Origin: Luidia sarsii | Lineage: Eukaryota > Echinodermata > Asteroidea > Paxillosida > Luidiidae | DNA length: 64,000 nucleotides | Direction of reading: 5' to 3' | NCBI GenBank assembly: GCA_949987565.1 | Contig: OX465119.1 | Location: 6,298,694 to 6,362,693, forward strand | Shown: piece by piece, positions 9,351 through 21,145 of the stretch | How positions within the stretch are numbered: the stretch's first letter is position 1 | Layout of the letters: each line of letters begins with the position of its first letter | Program-made: the position numbers and the translations under genes | The notes under the pieces: generated by a model | What the model was told of the DNA's origin: nothing | Seen by the model: only the letters and a program-made list of their open reading frames with translations | Databases searched by the model: none

Positions 9351-12019
9351 AGCTGCAATAAACCCACCTGTTTCTTTCAACTTAGGAAACTGCAAGAAAA
9401 GGCTCTTCGGTACACCTTCCATCAAGACAACTACAACTTTTTCTCAGTCTCTCGCCTGATCCCTACTGGCTTACAAATATCTCACACACCCCAAATTGGA
9501 AAACTCTCCCCCAACCTACAGAAAAAATGGAATTAAATTCTATATATATACACATAGTGCTTCCATTCAGCTCATTAAGGTCCTCTCTGAGCAATGTGAC
9601 ATCACTCTTCAGGCTGTCCACAAGGACATTGCTAATCTGGACTCCAAACTCCGCTCCAGCTGTTCTGAAAGCCAGTACAAGGATCTCAGTGATGACATTG
9701 AGAAAGGTCTCTCTAACCTCAATTCTGTTCTCACTGACAGGAGAAACACAAAGATTGGTGGCCTTGTTGCCAAACAACGCAGACACAACTGCTTCAGACG
9801 CAGTCCCCAGTCTAGTACACCATTACCCCCACTAACACGTTTACACAGTTGTCAACCTTTCCTCTTCTTCTCTAACTGACGCAGAGCATACGTTACTTTA
9901 AAAGGGCTTGAACTTTTGTCCAACTCCCCCCAAAGTTGACCAAGTAATGCTCAGTCAAGATCTCACTGAGTATTACCGCAGACTTCGTCTGACTGAGTTC
10001 TTCTTCAATTCTGGCTCCCGTACTAAGAACCTTTCCGAGTAAAAAGCACCTGGGACCCCCCAAGAACCGTGTTCCAGCCCTTGAAATGTATACATGTGCA
10101 AGCAGACAGTTCTCAAGTTTCCAACTCCTCTCATCTTACCCATAAGCCCCACGACAATCTCCCTAGGGAAGAATGTCTTGCTCTCAACACTCTATGTTTC
10201 CACGGTGACATCATTATCAAGTAATCATGGATCACCAAAAATATATTGATGAAGCCAATGGCCAACTTAACATTCCCCAGCACTATCAATGTCTGGACTC
10301 TAACCCCACTGGCAAATTTTCAGAGCAAATTCAGGAAGTTTTGGATGGCATGCGATCTTGTGATCAATTGAGTAAAAAAGCTCACAGATTTCTATCAACA
10401 ATCAATTGTAGAACTGCCAGATTCTACCTTCTCCCGAAAATTCACAGGACCAACAACCCAGGCAGACCCATCATCTCTGGCAATCATTCACCTACGGAAC
10501 ACATATATCTCTTTTCATTGACTCTTTTCTCAGACCCTTGGTTCCCCAAATCCCCTCATACGTCCGTGACACTCCCGCCTTTCTGCGAAAGTTGGAAAGT
10601 GTCAAGGATCAAATTCCTACCACTGCCATAATTGGTACTATTGACGTTTCCTCTCCATACACTAACATCCCCCAGGAAGAAGGCATTCAAGCTTGCTCCT
10701 CAGCCCTGGCCAAAGGAAAACAGTCTTCTCCCCCCATCTCTGACATGACCACCCTCATGAGGCTAAGAACAATTTCTCCTTTCTTGGCAAACACTATCTT
10801 CAAGTGCATGGCACTGCCATAGGCACGCGCATGGATCCTTCCTTTGCTTGCCTCTTCATGGTTGACCTTGAGGAACGCATGCTCAGTGAGGCTCCCTGCC
10901 GTCCCTGGATTTGGTGGAGATACATGTACATAGATGACATTTTCTTCATTTGGACTAGGGACGGTAGCAGCTTGAATGTTTTCTTTGACCACATCAATTC
11001 CTTCCACAGGACTAATTCACATGGGAGCAGTCTCTTCAGCAGACCCACTTTCTGGATGTCACCGTCCGGAAAGACCTCAATACAGTACTGACTTGTATTC
11101 TAAGCCCACCGACACTCATCAATATCTCCATGCCTCCAGTTGTCACCCCAGACACTGTAAGACTGGTATAGCTTACAGCCAGGCCCTCAGATTGAGGCGC
11201 ATATGTTCCAATGAGTCTGACTTTCACCGACATACACGTGTATTGGCCAGTAACTTGGTTGCTAGAGGCTATAGTTCTCGCCAAGTGAAGAACTCCATTG
11301 CTAAAGTCTATTCCATCCCCAGAATCGAAGTTTGGCACTCAAACAAAAGCCACCAGGTCCCAAGGACAATCCCAAGGTTCCCTTAGTTACTTCCTACCAC
11401 CCTTCTCTTCCTCCTCTCAGGAAGATAACTAAGGAAAACCACCATATTCTCCACACTTCAGATCGTCTGGCTGATGCCATTCCAAATTCGCCTGTTTTGG
11501 CTTTCAGGCGCCCCCGTAACCTGCGTGGCTTAATTGTCCGAGCAGTGGATCCCCCTTTGGACACTTCACCTCCCCCTAAATTCGGTACATTTAAGTGTAC
11601 CTCAAAATGCATCGTTTGCAAGACATGTCAAGGAAATAGACTCTTTCAATGGACATTCTTCTGGAACAAACCACACGACCTACATGTATAGATGGCTCTA
11701 TCATGTGCACTACATCAAACATCATATACCTCATCTCTAGTTGTAGAGTTTGTAATGTTCCGTATGTTGGCGAGACCAAAAACACCCTCAAAAACGTATC
11801 TATGGCCATAGGTCTACAATCAAAACCGGTAAAATGGACACCCCTGTTGGGTATCACTTCAATCTCCCTGATCATTTGATATCAGATATGAGTGTACAGG
11901 GCATAGAATCCCTTGGTCAACGTAGTAATGCTGTCCGTCTTAGCCGTGAGAAAATGTGGATGAAGCGTCTTCAGACTATTCAACCACATGGTCTCAACAT
12001 CCAGGAGGGTAATGACTAA
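9324..12019 (+). pseudogene. Penelope-like RT and GIY-YIG polyprotein, frameshifted
   Basis: The N-terminal part encodes SIQLIKVLSEQCDITLQ and RRNTKIGGL, as in other Penelope-like proteins. The RT blocks are YLLPKIHRTNNPGRPIISG, IDVSSPYTNIPQEEGIQ, GTAIGTRMDPSFACLFM and MYIDDIFFIW; the last two carry the catalytic Asp pair as YIDD. After a CxxC-type region (CIVCKTC) comes ISSCRVCNVPYVGETKNTLK, the GIY-YIG motif region of this clade. The reading frame changes several times (for example near 9530, 10560 and 10800) and the GIY-YIG domain ends early, so the copy is inactive. Confidence 0.85.
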
Positions 12020-12191
12020 CACCATGCAGCTGTGTTCACTCCTCCACACTTCTCTCTTTGATCTGTCCCCCTCTTCTCACTAATCCCTACCCTACTCCTT
12101 GCCCTTCCCTTTGATCTCACCCTACCAGCTTTACTCTTTGTCCTTTGTTTCTCATCCGTGTCCTATTCACTCTCTTCCCCCTTCCTTCATG

Positions 12192-13205
12192 TATCGTGGG
12201 AACCCCCGTTTTCGATGGTACACGTTTTCGACGCTTGGCCTTCTAACTCACATCGCACGATGAAAACAACTCTGTATAAAGATCTCAGACTTCGTATCTT
12301 CCGGTTTGTTTCCTGCTCTTTGTCCGTCACCGAGAATTTGGAAAGTTAAGGCTCTTTCAGTAGGCCAAACTTGTGTGATTCAAAAATTTGCTCTTTTGGG
12401 GTCTATTTTCCTAGGTACAAAATTAGCAGTTGCTTCGAAGCTCCAGTTTTCTTTATTGTTGGTCCTAAAGAAAATCTGAGTGTACCATAACAAACCCCAA
12501 CATAAGTAAAAAAAAATATATCACACAACTTGAGGCAGTCTGTTCTGGGTAAAAACTATGGAGGCTCCTATAGGGCGTCTCGCTTATATAATTTTGTTTT
12601 AATTTTTTTTTATTATTATTTGAAGACAAAAAGTAACATGGCCCAATAGGCTTTTATAAAAAAAAAAAAAATTTTAAAGGCAGCGAGAGAAAGTACATGT
12701 ACCAAGAAGGAGGAAATGTGTCTCTGGAGTGACATTGGGAAAGGTCATAACTGGAGAAGCAGTGAGGAAGAGAATTGTGGATTTTTTTTTAAACGTCACA
12801 AAAGAAGACATCAACCAGACCAATACGTTTTAAGCATAAATTGCATGAATGATTTCAGGAAAGTGTTTATAGAAGCAGTGTCGAAAAAAAAAACACATAG
12901 ATGAACACAAAAAACCATACAGGGAAGAATTTTACAGTGCCACAAGCATTTTTAGTTATTTTAAGAATTCATTTTGCGTTTGGCTGCACTGGGATACCTT
13001 ACTAAACACCACCATCAATAAAAGGTGACGATGCTTACTGCGCGTTATGGAAGTGACAGGCTTGATCAACAATCTCCATGATTATTATAATAGTCTGTGG
13101 TGTAGAAAAAGTGACTTGAGACCTCTTTTAGTGTGATACTTTCGTCCACATTGGTTAGCTTGAAGAAAAGGCCTTATATCGTTGAAAACCGGTAACTGGA
13201 GGATA
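12192..13205 (+). mobile_element. X element copy A
   Basis: Family X is a non-coding element of ~1.05 kb. It starts TATCGTGGGAACCCCCG, followed by TTTTCGACG, and ends CGTCGAAAACCGG, then CTGGAGGATA. The ends are imperfect inverted repeats sharing GTTTTCGACG. Internal landmarks are TCGAAGCTCCAGTTTTCTTT, CGTTCTGGGTAAAAACTATGG and GGCAGCTAGAGAAAGTACC. This copy interrupts the 3' end of the Penelope-like element; its right flank is (CTA)n. A TA duplication is plausible but cannot be proved in such flanks. No transposase is encoded. Confidence 0.8.
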
Positions 13206-13227
13206 CTAGTACTACTACTACTAAGTA

Positions 13228-13690
13228 GTCCCATTGCCCTGAGCCACTTTGAGATGGGGAAGTTGGATTGACTTTTTATTATCACCTGTCAACTCCTTTC
13301 CCTTCACTTTCCCATCCTTTTCCAAATCATAAAAACTGTCCTCATAATAATAAAGAAATAAATTTAATCATCATAATGAATCATTCAAATTGAGAATAAT
13401 TTTCTGAAAATATGAAAAGAGGTTCATTTACTGAAAGATATCTTTTAACTTTTTTTAATTTGGATCTTCAACTAAACCACAGAGGTGAAATACGGTAGGG
13501 CGGTATCTATGAGTGACACACGCAGCATTTTCCACATCAGAAGATACATCGAGGCAGGATATGATTGTTCATCTTGGTCTAAGCTAATTGTGATTCAGCC
13601 ATGGAAGCAGATTCTGTTTTCTTTGCCCTTTTGGTGGGGTTGTATTTTTTATCTGGTGGATGTCTTCTTCTGTGACGTTAAAAAAATATC
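13228..13690 (-). repeat. M3 module (minus strand)
   Basis: This segment is the reverse complement of 36997-37310 and of 49870-50140. Shared words include GTGTCACTCATA, TACCGTATTTCACCTCT and CTTGAAGATCCAAATT. Its far end (13645-13690) is the X-element sequence GAAGAAGACATC-AACCAG in reverse. That fits an insert or module found inside longer X elements, see 36997-37734 and 43255-43990. Confidence 0.65.
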
Positions 13691-13699
13691 CACAATCCT

Positions 13700-13838
13700 C
13701 TTTCTACTAGTAGTAGTAGTAGTAAGTATACTACTACTGTACTACTACTAGTGTAGTATAGTAGTAGTAGTAGTACTACTACTACTACTAGTAGTAGTAG
13801 TAGTAGACTAGTACTAGTACTAGTAGTAGTACTACTAG
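13700..13838. repeat. (TAG/CTA)n tract
   Basis: Imperfect TAG/CTA trinucleotide repeat between the M3 segment and X copy B. The poly-Leu/Ser/Val ORFs that cross it are artefacts of the repeat. Confidence 0.85.
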
Positions 13839-14621
13839 TATCCTCCAGTAACCGGTTTTCGACGATATAAGGACTTTTCTTCAAACTGAACAATGTGGAC
13901 GAAAGTATCACACTAATAAAAGAGGTCTCAGTCACTTTCTCCATACCACAGACTATTAGAATAATCATAGAGAAGGTTGATCAAGCCTGTCACTTCCGTA
14001 AGATTACCCGGTTTTGTTGACGTACGCGGCGCACCGCGCAGTAAGCACCATGACCTATTTTCGTCGGTGGTGTTTAGTAAGGTGTCCCAGTGCAGCCAAA
14101 CGCAAAATAAATTCTTAAAATAACTCAAAATGCTGTGTGGCACTGTAAAATTCTTCCCTGTATACTTTTTTGTGTTCATCTTTGGGGTTTTTCCGACACT
14201 GCTTCTAACACTTTCCTCAAATCATTCATAATTTATGCTTAAAATGTATTGGTCTGGTTGATGTCTTCTTTTGTGACGTTTAAAAAAACTCCACAATCCT
14301 CTTTCTCACTGCTTCTTCAGTTATGACCTTTCCCAATGTCACTCCAGAGACACATTTCCTCCTTCTTGGTACTTTCTCTAGCTGCCCTTTTATTTTTTTT
14401 CATTTTTTATAAAAGCCTATTGGGCCATGTTACTTTTTGTCTTTAAATAATAATAAAAAATATATATATATATATATATATATAAGCGAGACGCCCTATA
14501 GGAGCCTCCATAGTTTTTACCCAGAACGGACTGCCTCAAGTTGCGTGATATACATGTACTTGTTTTCTACGGAAACGTGTACCGAAAACGTGTACCGGCG
14601 AAAACGGGGCTTCCCACGATA
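13839..14621 (-). mobile_element. X element copy B (inverted, internally deleted)
   Basis: It starts TATCCTCCAGTAACCGG on the plus strand and ends TTCCCACGATA, i.e. the X termini in reverse orientation. About 270 bp next to the 5' end (the GCAGTTGCTTCGAAGCTCC segment) are missing. A (TA)n run at 14459-14485 lies in the normally AT-rich centre. Confidence 0.8.
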
Positions 14622-14638
14622 CTAGTAATAATAGTAAT

Positions 14639-14819
14639 CGCAGTGGCTGTTGTTACGGCAGTCTTCCGTGTGGTTCCCTGATTTGATTGTATTTCGTCAG
14701 CATTGCAGGCTGGTTGAACCAGTCTATTAGCTGATAGTCTGGTTCCAAGAGCTTAACATCCTAACAAATACTGAAGTCAGGGAACCACACGGACGACTGC
14801 CGTAACAACAGCCACTGCG
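14639..14819. mobile_element. 181-bp MITE with 9-bp target duplication
   Basis: The termini CGCAGTGGCTGTTGTTACGG and its complement at the right end form a ~43-bp terminal inverted repeat (two internal mismatches, then CCGTGTGGTTCCCTGA). The direct repeat AATAGTAAT occurs at 14630-14638 and at 14820-14828 and is a clear 9-bp target duplication. It is non-coding. It inserted in a TAG-rich spacer between X copies B and C. The 9-bp duplication suggests a Mutator-type transposase; this is inference. Confidence 0.85.
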
Positions 14820-14868
14820 AATAGTAATACTAATAGTAGTAGTAGTACTGTACTAGGAGTAGTAGTAG

Positions 14869-15989
14869 TATCGTGGGAACCCCCGTTTTCGACGCTACAC
14901 GTTTTCGACGCTTAGCCTTCTAACTCACATCGCACGATGAAAACAACTCCGTATAACGATCTCAGACTTCGTATCTTACAGTTGGTTTCCTGCTCTTTCC
15001 CGTCACCGAAAATGTGGAAAGTTAAGGCTTTTTCAGTAGGCCAAACTCGCGTGATTCAAAAAGTTGCTCTTTTGGGGTCTATTTTCCTAGGTACAAAATT
15101 GGCAGTTGCTTCGAAGCTCCAGTTTTCTTTATTGTTTGTCCTAAAAAAAATCTGAGTGTAGCATAACAAACCCCAACATCCGTAGAAAAAAAATATATCA
15201 CGCAACTTGAGGCAGTCCGTTCTGGGTAAAAACTATGGAGGCTCCTATAGGGCGTCTTGCTTATATTTTTTTTTTATCTATTTTTTATTATCATTTAAAG
15301 ACAAAAAGTAACATGGCCCAATAGGCTTTTATTAAAAAATGAAACAAATAAAAGGGCAGCTAGAGAAAGTACCAAGGAGGAAATGTGTATCTGGAGTGAC
15401 ATTGGGAAAGGTCATAACTGAAGAAGCAGTGAGAAAGAGGATTTTGGAGTTTTTTTTAACATCACAAAAGAAGACATCAACCAGACCAATACGTTTTAAG
15501 CATAAATTATGAATAATTTAAGGAAAGTGTTAGAAGCAGTGTCGAAAAAACAAAACAAAGATGAACACAAACTAGTTGCGGTAACCGTAACCCTCATCCT
15601 CCCGAAGGTCGGAGACCTGAGGGAGGATGAGGGTTACGGTTACCGCAACTAAACACAAACAAACATACAGGGAAGAATTTTACAGTGCCACACAGCATTT
15701 TGAGTTATTTTAAGAATTTATTTTGCGTTTTGCTGCACTGGGACACCTTACTAAACACCACCGACGAAAATAGGTCACGGTGCTTACTACGCGGTGCGCC
15801 GCGGACGTCAACAAAACCGGGTAATCTTACGGAAGTGACAGGCTTGATCAACCTTCTCTATGATTATTCTAATAGTCTGTGGTATGGAGAAAGTGACTGA
15901 GCCCTCTTTTATTAGTGTGATATTTTCTTCCACATTGTTCAGTTTGAAGAAAAGTCCTTATATCGTCGAAAACCGGTTACTGGAGGATA
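14869..15989 (+). mobile_element. X element copy C
   Basis: Full-length X element with intact termini (TATCGTGGGAACCCCCG start; CTGGAGGATA end). It carries the 79-bp hairpin insertion at 15573-15651. It is the first of three head-to-tail copies (C, D, E) separated only by (TAG)n tracts of about 75-115 bp. Confidence 0.85.
15573..15651. mobile_element. 79-bp hairpin MITE inside X copy C
   Basis: TAGTTGCGGTAACCGTAACC at the left and its reverse complement at the right form ~30-bp arms around a ~17-nt loop. The direct repeat AACACAAAC flanks it at 15564-15572 and 15652-15660. The sibling X copies D (near 16805) and E (near 17925) show the empty site as a single run, so both insertion and target duplication are visible by comparison. 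Confidence 0.88.
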
Positions 15990-16102
15990 CTAGTAGTACT
16001 ACTACTAGTACTAGTACTAGTCTACTACTACTACTACTAGTAGTAGTAGTAGTACTACTACTACTACTATACTAGTTACTACACTAGTAGTAGTAGTAGT
16101 AG

Positions 16103-17150
16103 TATCGTGGGAACCCCCGTTTTCGACGCTACACGTTTTCGACGCTTAGCATTCTAACTCACATCGCACTATGAAAACAACTCCGTATAACGATCTCAGA
16201 CTTAATATCTTACAGTTGGTTTCCTGCTCTTGTCCGTCACCGAAAATGTGGAAATTTAAGGCTTTTCCAGTAGGCCAAACTCGTGTTATTCAAAAAGTTG
16301 CTCTTTAGGGGTCTATTTTCCTAGGTACAAAATTGGCAGTTGCTTCGAAGCTCCAGTTTTCTTTATTGTTGGTCCTAAAAAAAATCTGAGTGTACCATAA
16401 CAACCCCCAACATCCGTAGAAAAAAAATATATCACGCAACTTGAGGCAGTCCGTTCTGGGTAAAAACTATGGAGGCTACTAAGTACTATAAAGCGTCTCG
16501 CTTATATAATTTTTTAAATATTTTTTTTATTATTATTTAAAGACAAAAAGTAACATGGCCCAATAGGCTTTTTAAAAAAATGAAAAAAATAAAAGAGCAG
16601 CTAGAGAAAGTACCAAGAAGGAGGAAATGTGTCTCTTGAGTGAAATTTGGAAAGGTTAAAACTGAAGAAGCAGTGAGAAAGAGGATTGTGGAGTTTTTTT
16701 TAAACGTCACAAAAGAAGACATCAACAAGACCAATACGTTTTAAGCATAAAATATTGATGATTTGAGGAAAGTGTTAGAAGCAGTGTGGAAAAACAAAAA
16801 CAAAGATGAACACAAAAAAACATACAGGGAAGAATTTAATAGTGCCACACAGCATTTTGAGTTAATTTAAGAATTTATTTTGCGTTTGGCTACACTGGGA
16901 CACCTTACTAAACACCACTGACGAAAATAGGTGACGGTGCTTACTGCGCGGTGCGCCGCGGACGTCAACAAAAGCGGGTAATCTTACCGAAATGACAGGC
17001 TTGATCAACCTTCTCTATAATTATTCTAATAGTCTGTGGTGTGGACAAAGTGACTGAGACCTCTTTTAGTGTGATACTTTCGTCCACATTGTTCAGTTTG
17101 AAGAAAAGTCCTTATAATTTATATCGTCGAAAACCGGTTATTGGAGGATA
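16103..17150 (+). mobile_element. X element copy D
   Basis: Full-length copy with the family landmarks and (TAG)n on both sides. It lacks the 79-bp hairpin found in copy C. There is no coding sequence; short ORFs shared with the other copies are family sequence, not conserved protein. Confidence 0.85.
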
Positions 17151-17226
17151 CAGTAAGTAGTACTACTAGACTACTTGTACTAGTACTACTACTAGTACTA
17201 GTACTACTAGTACTACTACGTACTAG

Positions 17227-18267
17227 TATCGTGGGAACCCCCGTTTTCGACGCTACACATTTTCGACGCTTAGCCTTCTAACTCACATCGCACTATGAAA
17301 ACAACTCCGTATAACGATCTCAGACTTCGTATCTAACAGTTGGTTTCCTGCTCTTGTCCGTCACCGAAAATGTGGAAATTTAAGGCTTTTCCAGTAGGCC
17401 AAACTCGTGTGATTCAAAAAGTTGCTCTTTTGGGGTCAATTTTCCTAGGTACAAAATTGGCAGTTGCTTCGAAGCTCCAGTTTTCTTTATTGTTGGTCCT
17501 AAAAAAAATCTGAGTGTACCATAACAAACCCCAACATCCGTAGAAAAAAAATATATCACGCAACTTGAGGCAGTCCGTTCTGGGTAAAAACTATGGAGCC
17601 TCCTATAGGGCGTCTCGCTTATATATTTTTTGAAATGTATTTTTTATTATTAATTAAAGACAAAAAGTAACATGGCCCAATAGGCTTTTTTTTTTTAATG
17701 AAAAAAATAAAAGGGCAGCTAGAGAAAGTACCAAGAAGGAGGAAATGTGTCTCTGGAGTGATATTGGGAAAGGTCATAACTGAAGAAGCAGTGAGAAAGA
17801 GGATTATGGAGTTTTTTTTAAACGTCACAAAAGAAGACATCGACCAGACCAATACGTTTTAAGCATAAATTATGAATGATTTGAGGAAAGTGTTAGAAGC
17901 AGTGTGGAAAAACAAAAACAAAGATGAATACAAAAAAACATACAGGGAAGAATTTTACAGTGCCACACAGCATTTTGAGTTATTTTAAGAATTTATTTTG
18001 CGTTTAGCTGCACTGGGACACCTTACTAAACACCACTGACGAAAATAGGTGACGATGCTTACTGCGCGGAGCGCCGCGGACGTCAACAAAACCGGGTAAT
18101 CTTACGGAAGTGACAGGCTTGATCAACCTTCTCTATGATTATTCTAATACTAATAGTCTGTGGTGTGGAGAAAGTGACTGGGACCTCTTTTAGTGTGAAA
18201 CTTTCGTCCACATTGTTCAGTTTGAAGAAAGGTCCTTATATCGTCGAAAACCGGTTATTGGAGGATA
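17227..18267 (+). mobile_element. X element copy E
   Basis: Full-length copy, third in the head-to-tail row, with the standard termini. It is closely similar to copies C and D along its length, including the AAGCATAAATTATGAATGAT and CACCTTACTAAACACCAC landmarks. Confidence 0.85.
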
Positions 18268-18360
18268 CTACTACTACAGTACTACTAGTAGTACTACTAC
18301 TAGTACTAGTATTAGTAATACTCACTCATACTCAGTCATAGTAATTAGTATTGTAATGTA

Positions 18361-19087
18361 AAGTGGCCTACTCACTTGTGGTAAGAAATGTTATCTCCTA
18401 GTTTTCTGCGGTTGTTACACCGAAAAACGGCGCAAGTGTGCGGCATTTTCTGATAGTGATAGTGATAGTTTGCATTTCTGCCGAAAGAGTAGGCGGACCA
18501 TCAATCATCTACTCTCGTCCTGTTGTAGTCGTACTCGTACTTCTTGTTCAGTTGTTGTTGCTTTGTTATGCCAGAACTGCATAAGCTAAACAGCAGATCT
18601 TGTTTTTCATGTTGTAAAGACATGCATTTAGGCAAGGTTGGGTAGAGTGCCGTCAGTGCAGTCCTCCAGTACTCAGTAGTACCAAAGATACCCTCTCTAG
18701 TATCTTTGGTAGTACTCATCATAGTACTCATCATACATACTCTAGCTAAGTAACACCTGGCTGAAGGTAGCCGCGTATTCGGCCCAAAATCCCAACCGCG
18801 TATTCAGCCGCACATTCCCACAAACCTAGTACACATGCGGCAAAAGGAGACCCTTTTTCCAACGTGCATCGGGTCCGTTTTACAACCATATAAAATTATT
18901 CCAGCACGTACATAACATAAACTTTAACACATCAATCTTCAACAAGAGTACATGTATGTAATCTAATAAATATATCATTTACAGCCCTTTCGATTGAGTA
19001 TTTCTAGTCAAATATTTGGGGAAAATACGACTCTAAAATTGCCCACAAATTTGCAAAAAATTATAAGCACGTGACAACAAATGCTCA
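18361..19087. other. Spacer, nothing recognised
   Basis: No gene or known family is seen. There is one notable short hairpin at about 18681-18715, ACCAAAGATAC / GTATCTTTGGT with an 8-nt loop, set in TAG-type sequence. Confidence 0.45.
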
Positions 19088-19645
19088 GTAAAAACAAAAT
19101 GTGTACCCTACATATTTTCGAAAAATGTGGAATTTTCTTCCACAATCCAACTCCTCCATCATATGGGCGGGCCTAATTTTGGAGAGGGCAAATTCTTTTC
19201 ACTAAAAAGCGTCTAATTAGGACTCTTATGATGAGCGCCATTTTCGAACCCAAATCGTCGAAAATGGGCAACTCGCTAACACCATACTAACAGTAGTGCT
19301 CCGTAAAAACAAAATGTACCCTACAGTTTTGAGAAAAGTTGGATTTTTTTTCCACAATCCAACTAATCTATCCTATGGGCAGGCCCAATTTTGGAGAGGG
19401 CAAATTCTTTTCACTAATGAGTGTCTAATTAGGACTCTAATGATGAGCGCCATTTTCGACCCCAAATCGTCGAAAATGGGCAACTCGCTGTACCATGCTA
19501 ACATGCAGTAGTGCTCCGTAAAAACATAATGTACCCTTCAGTTTTTTCTTCCACAATCCCCCATGGGCAGGCCCAATTTTGGAGAGAGATTCTTTTTACT
19601 AATTACATGTAGTGTCTAAGTTAGGACTATACCGAGGGGCATTTC
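19088..19645 (-). repeat. 212-bp tandem repeat array, left (inverted)
   Basis: About 2.6 units. The word GGGCAACTCGCT recurs at 19266 and 19478, exactly 212 bp apart. Each unit has CAATTTTGGAGAGGGCAAAT, CTAATTAGGACTCT, CATTTTCGACCCCAAATCG and GTGCTCCGTAAAAAC. The same unit lies in the opposite orientation at 22361-22866, so the two arrays form an inverted pair around 19646-22360. Confidence 0.85.
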
Positions 19646-20284
19646 CAACAACAGTGACTTGTTGGTGGATTGAAGACTTGCAAATATCAAGGCAGTGACA
19701 CATTCCTGAGGCGGAGATCTATAGATATTTTTGAAACATTTGCTGTCCACAGACATATCCAGACCTATCCCGTTTCGGGTTAATTCAACCTTTAGTAGAA
19801 GATTCTGCCAGTAAGATGAATATGAGATGCAATGACCAACAAGACGTATAGCTGAGTTTTATCTCCAGCTCATGGTTCCATTTTTGGGCGAGTCCTGTCT
19901 TACGCATGAGATTGAGATTTGCAAAAGCCTCATGTGCCTGAACTGCGAAAACAACTGAATTGTTGAGAGTTCAACGTTTGGTATATTGTCCGTTGCTGTC
20001 CACACATTGAGCATCGTCAATTGTTTGCAAAAAGGGCGAAGTGATTAGTGGCCTTCGCTGCGATTAGTGTGGAAAGACTCAATGTAAAAAAAAAAAAACA
20101 TCTTTACGCTCATTATTAACTGCCCTAAATTGTTAGTTGTACAGCTTTTAAGATTCGGTGCAGTTGATGAGCAACGAGTGAAACTAAATTCCGATATATC
20201 ACCCACAATGGAAATAGACCTTTCAAAATTCTGCACAAATCACACCCCGGCTGTATACAGACTGCGTTCGGTAATTGCCCACGA
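19646..20284. other. Interior of the inverted array pair, non-coding
   Basis: No coding motif is recognised. This lies between the left 212-bp array and the Ulp1-like pseudogene, so it may be part of the same element. Confidence 0.4.
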
Positions 20285-21145
20285 TTGAAAATCTGTGCAG
20301 TTTTGATCGACCAAAATGAACTCCTACAATGTAATGATTATATCGTTAAAACCACAAGTGTCTTTAATTTCACAAAAGTTGCATCGACAACGGGCTATTT
20401 ATTTATTTATTTTTATGAAAGAACTGAGTCATCTTCATCTTCCTCAATACTGAATTATAACGTCACAGTCAATAACAAAGAGGAGGAACTAATCAAACAT
20501 TTTTGGGCAGCAATCGATGACAAGAATATGCATAGTGTGGCAGTTCGAGACGATAGGACAAACGATTTCCTCACCTTCGACCAATTGGCTATGATTAACA
20601 GTATGCCCAAGCAATCAACTTGAAAAGATTGAAACATATCCACAAAAATTATCAGCCAGGTTGGCTCAGCGATTTTGTCGTTGATTTTTATATCAGTCAG
20701 CTGTGCGAGATGCTAAATGAAGGTATTGATTGCAGAAAATACTGGGTCATGCCTTGCTGTGAGACAAGCAACGTTGTCAATAAACAGGCAACTACACAAA
20801 CGTTCAAACGCGTTTCTGCAGCCTTCGTTCAAAGCACATTTTGTGACTATGCTTTTTCCTCTTCGCGAAAACAACCATTTCATTCTGTATGTGCATGCTT
20901 GACAATTGTCATAATAAGTTCGTTTGTTATGACTCCCTTAACAGCAGTAGAGACACTCGTCAAAAATTAATCAATCATGGACGCGCATTCTGTGACCTTT
21001 TCCGAAACGGAAGACAAAAGATACCGGTACTGGAGTGAAATTCCCAGTATTTTGGAGAGCAATGAAACATTTGCAATTCAGAAATTGGTATGTCAACAAC
21101 AAGTTGATTCGGCAAGATGTGGGGTGTTCTGCTGTTTGTAACTGT
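20285..21145 (+). pseudogene. Ulp1/SENP-like (C48) cysteine peptidase, frameshifted
   Basis: C48 peptidases cleave SUMO-like conjugates, and some DNA transposons also carry one. The hallmarks appear in order across changing frames: GWLSDFVVDFYI at about 20659-20694, LFPLRENNHFILYVHA with the catalytic His codon at 20876-20878, VCYDSLNSSRDTR with the catalytic Asp at 20931-20933, and QQVDSARCGVFCC with the catalytic Cys at 21118-21120. A preceding ORF (20285-20623) ends LTFDQLAMINSMPKQST and reads into the domain after one stop. Frameshifts and stops make it non-functional. The flanking inverted 212-bp arrays suggest it belongs to a mobile element. I cannot assign the family. Confidence 0.72.

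Larger units (their letters stand above)
9094..12191 (+). mobile_element. Penelope-like element, nearly full length
   Basis: Penelope-like elements are retrotransposons with a telomerase-related reverse transcriptase, and many carry a C-terminal GIY-YIG endonuclease. All expected parts are present in order: an N-terminal region (9324-9880), an RT core (10227-11100), a linker and GIY-YIG region (11700-11880) and a pyrimidine-rich 3' end (12024-12191). The 5' end (9094-9350) is an inverted copy of the 3' end. The 3' end is cut by the X element that starts at 12192, and the last ~75 bp known from the copy at 23580-23660 are missing. Confidence 0.85.

Noticed and set aside
13678..13968. Leu/Ser/Val-rich ORFs (also 16016-16075, 41093-41437)
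   Set aside because: Translations of (TAG/CTA)n tracts.
13705..18355. CRISPR array (repeat-spacer pattern)
   Set aside because: The spaced repeats are 1-kb transposon copies with microsatellite linkers in an animal genome.
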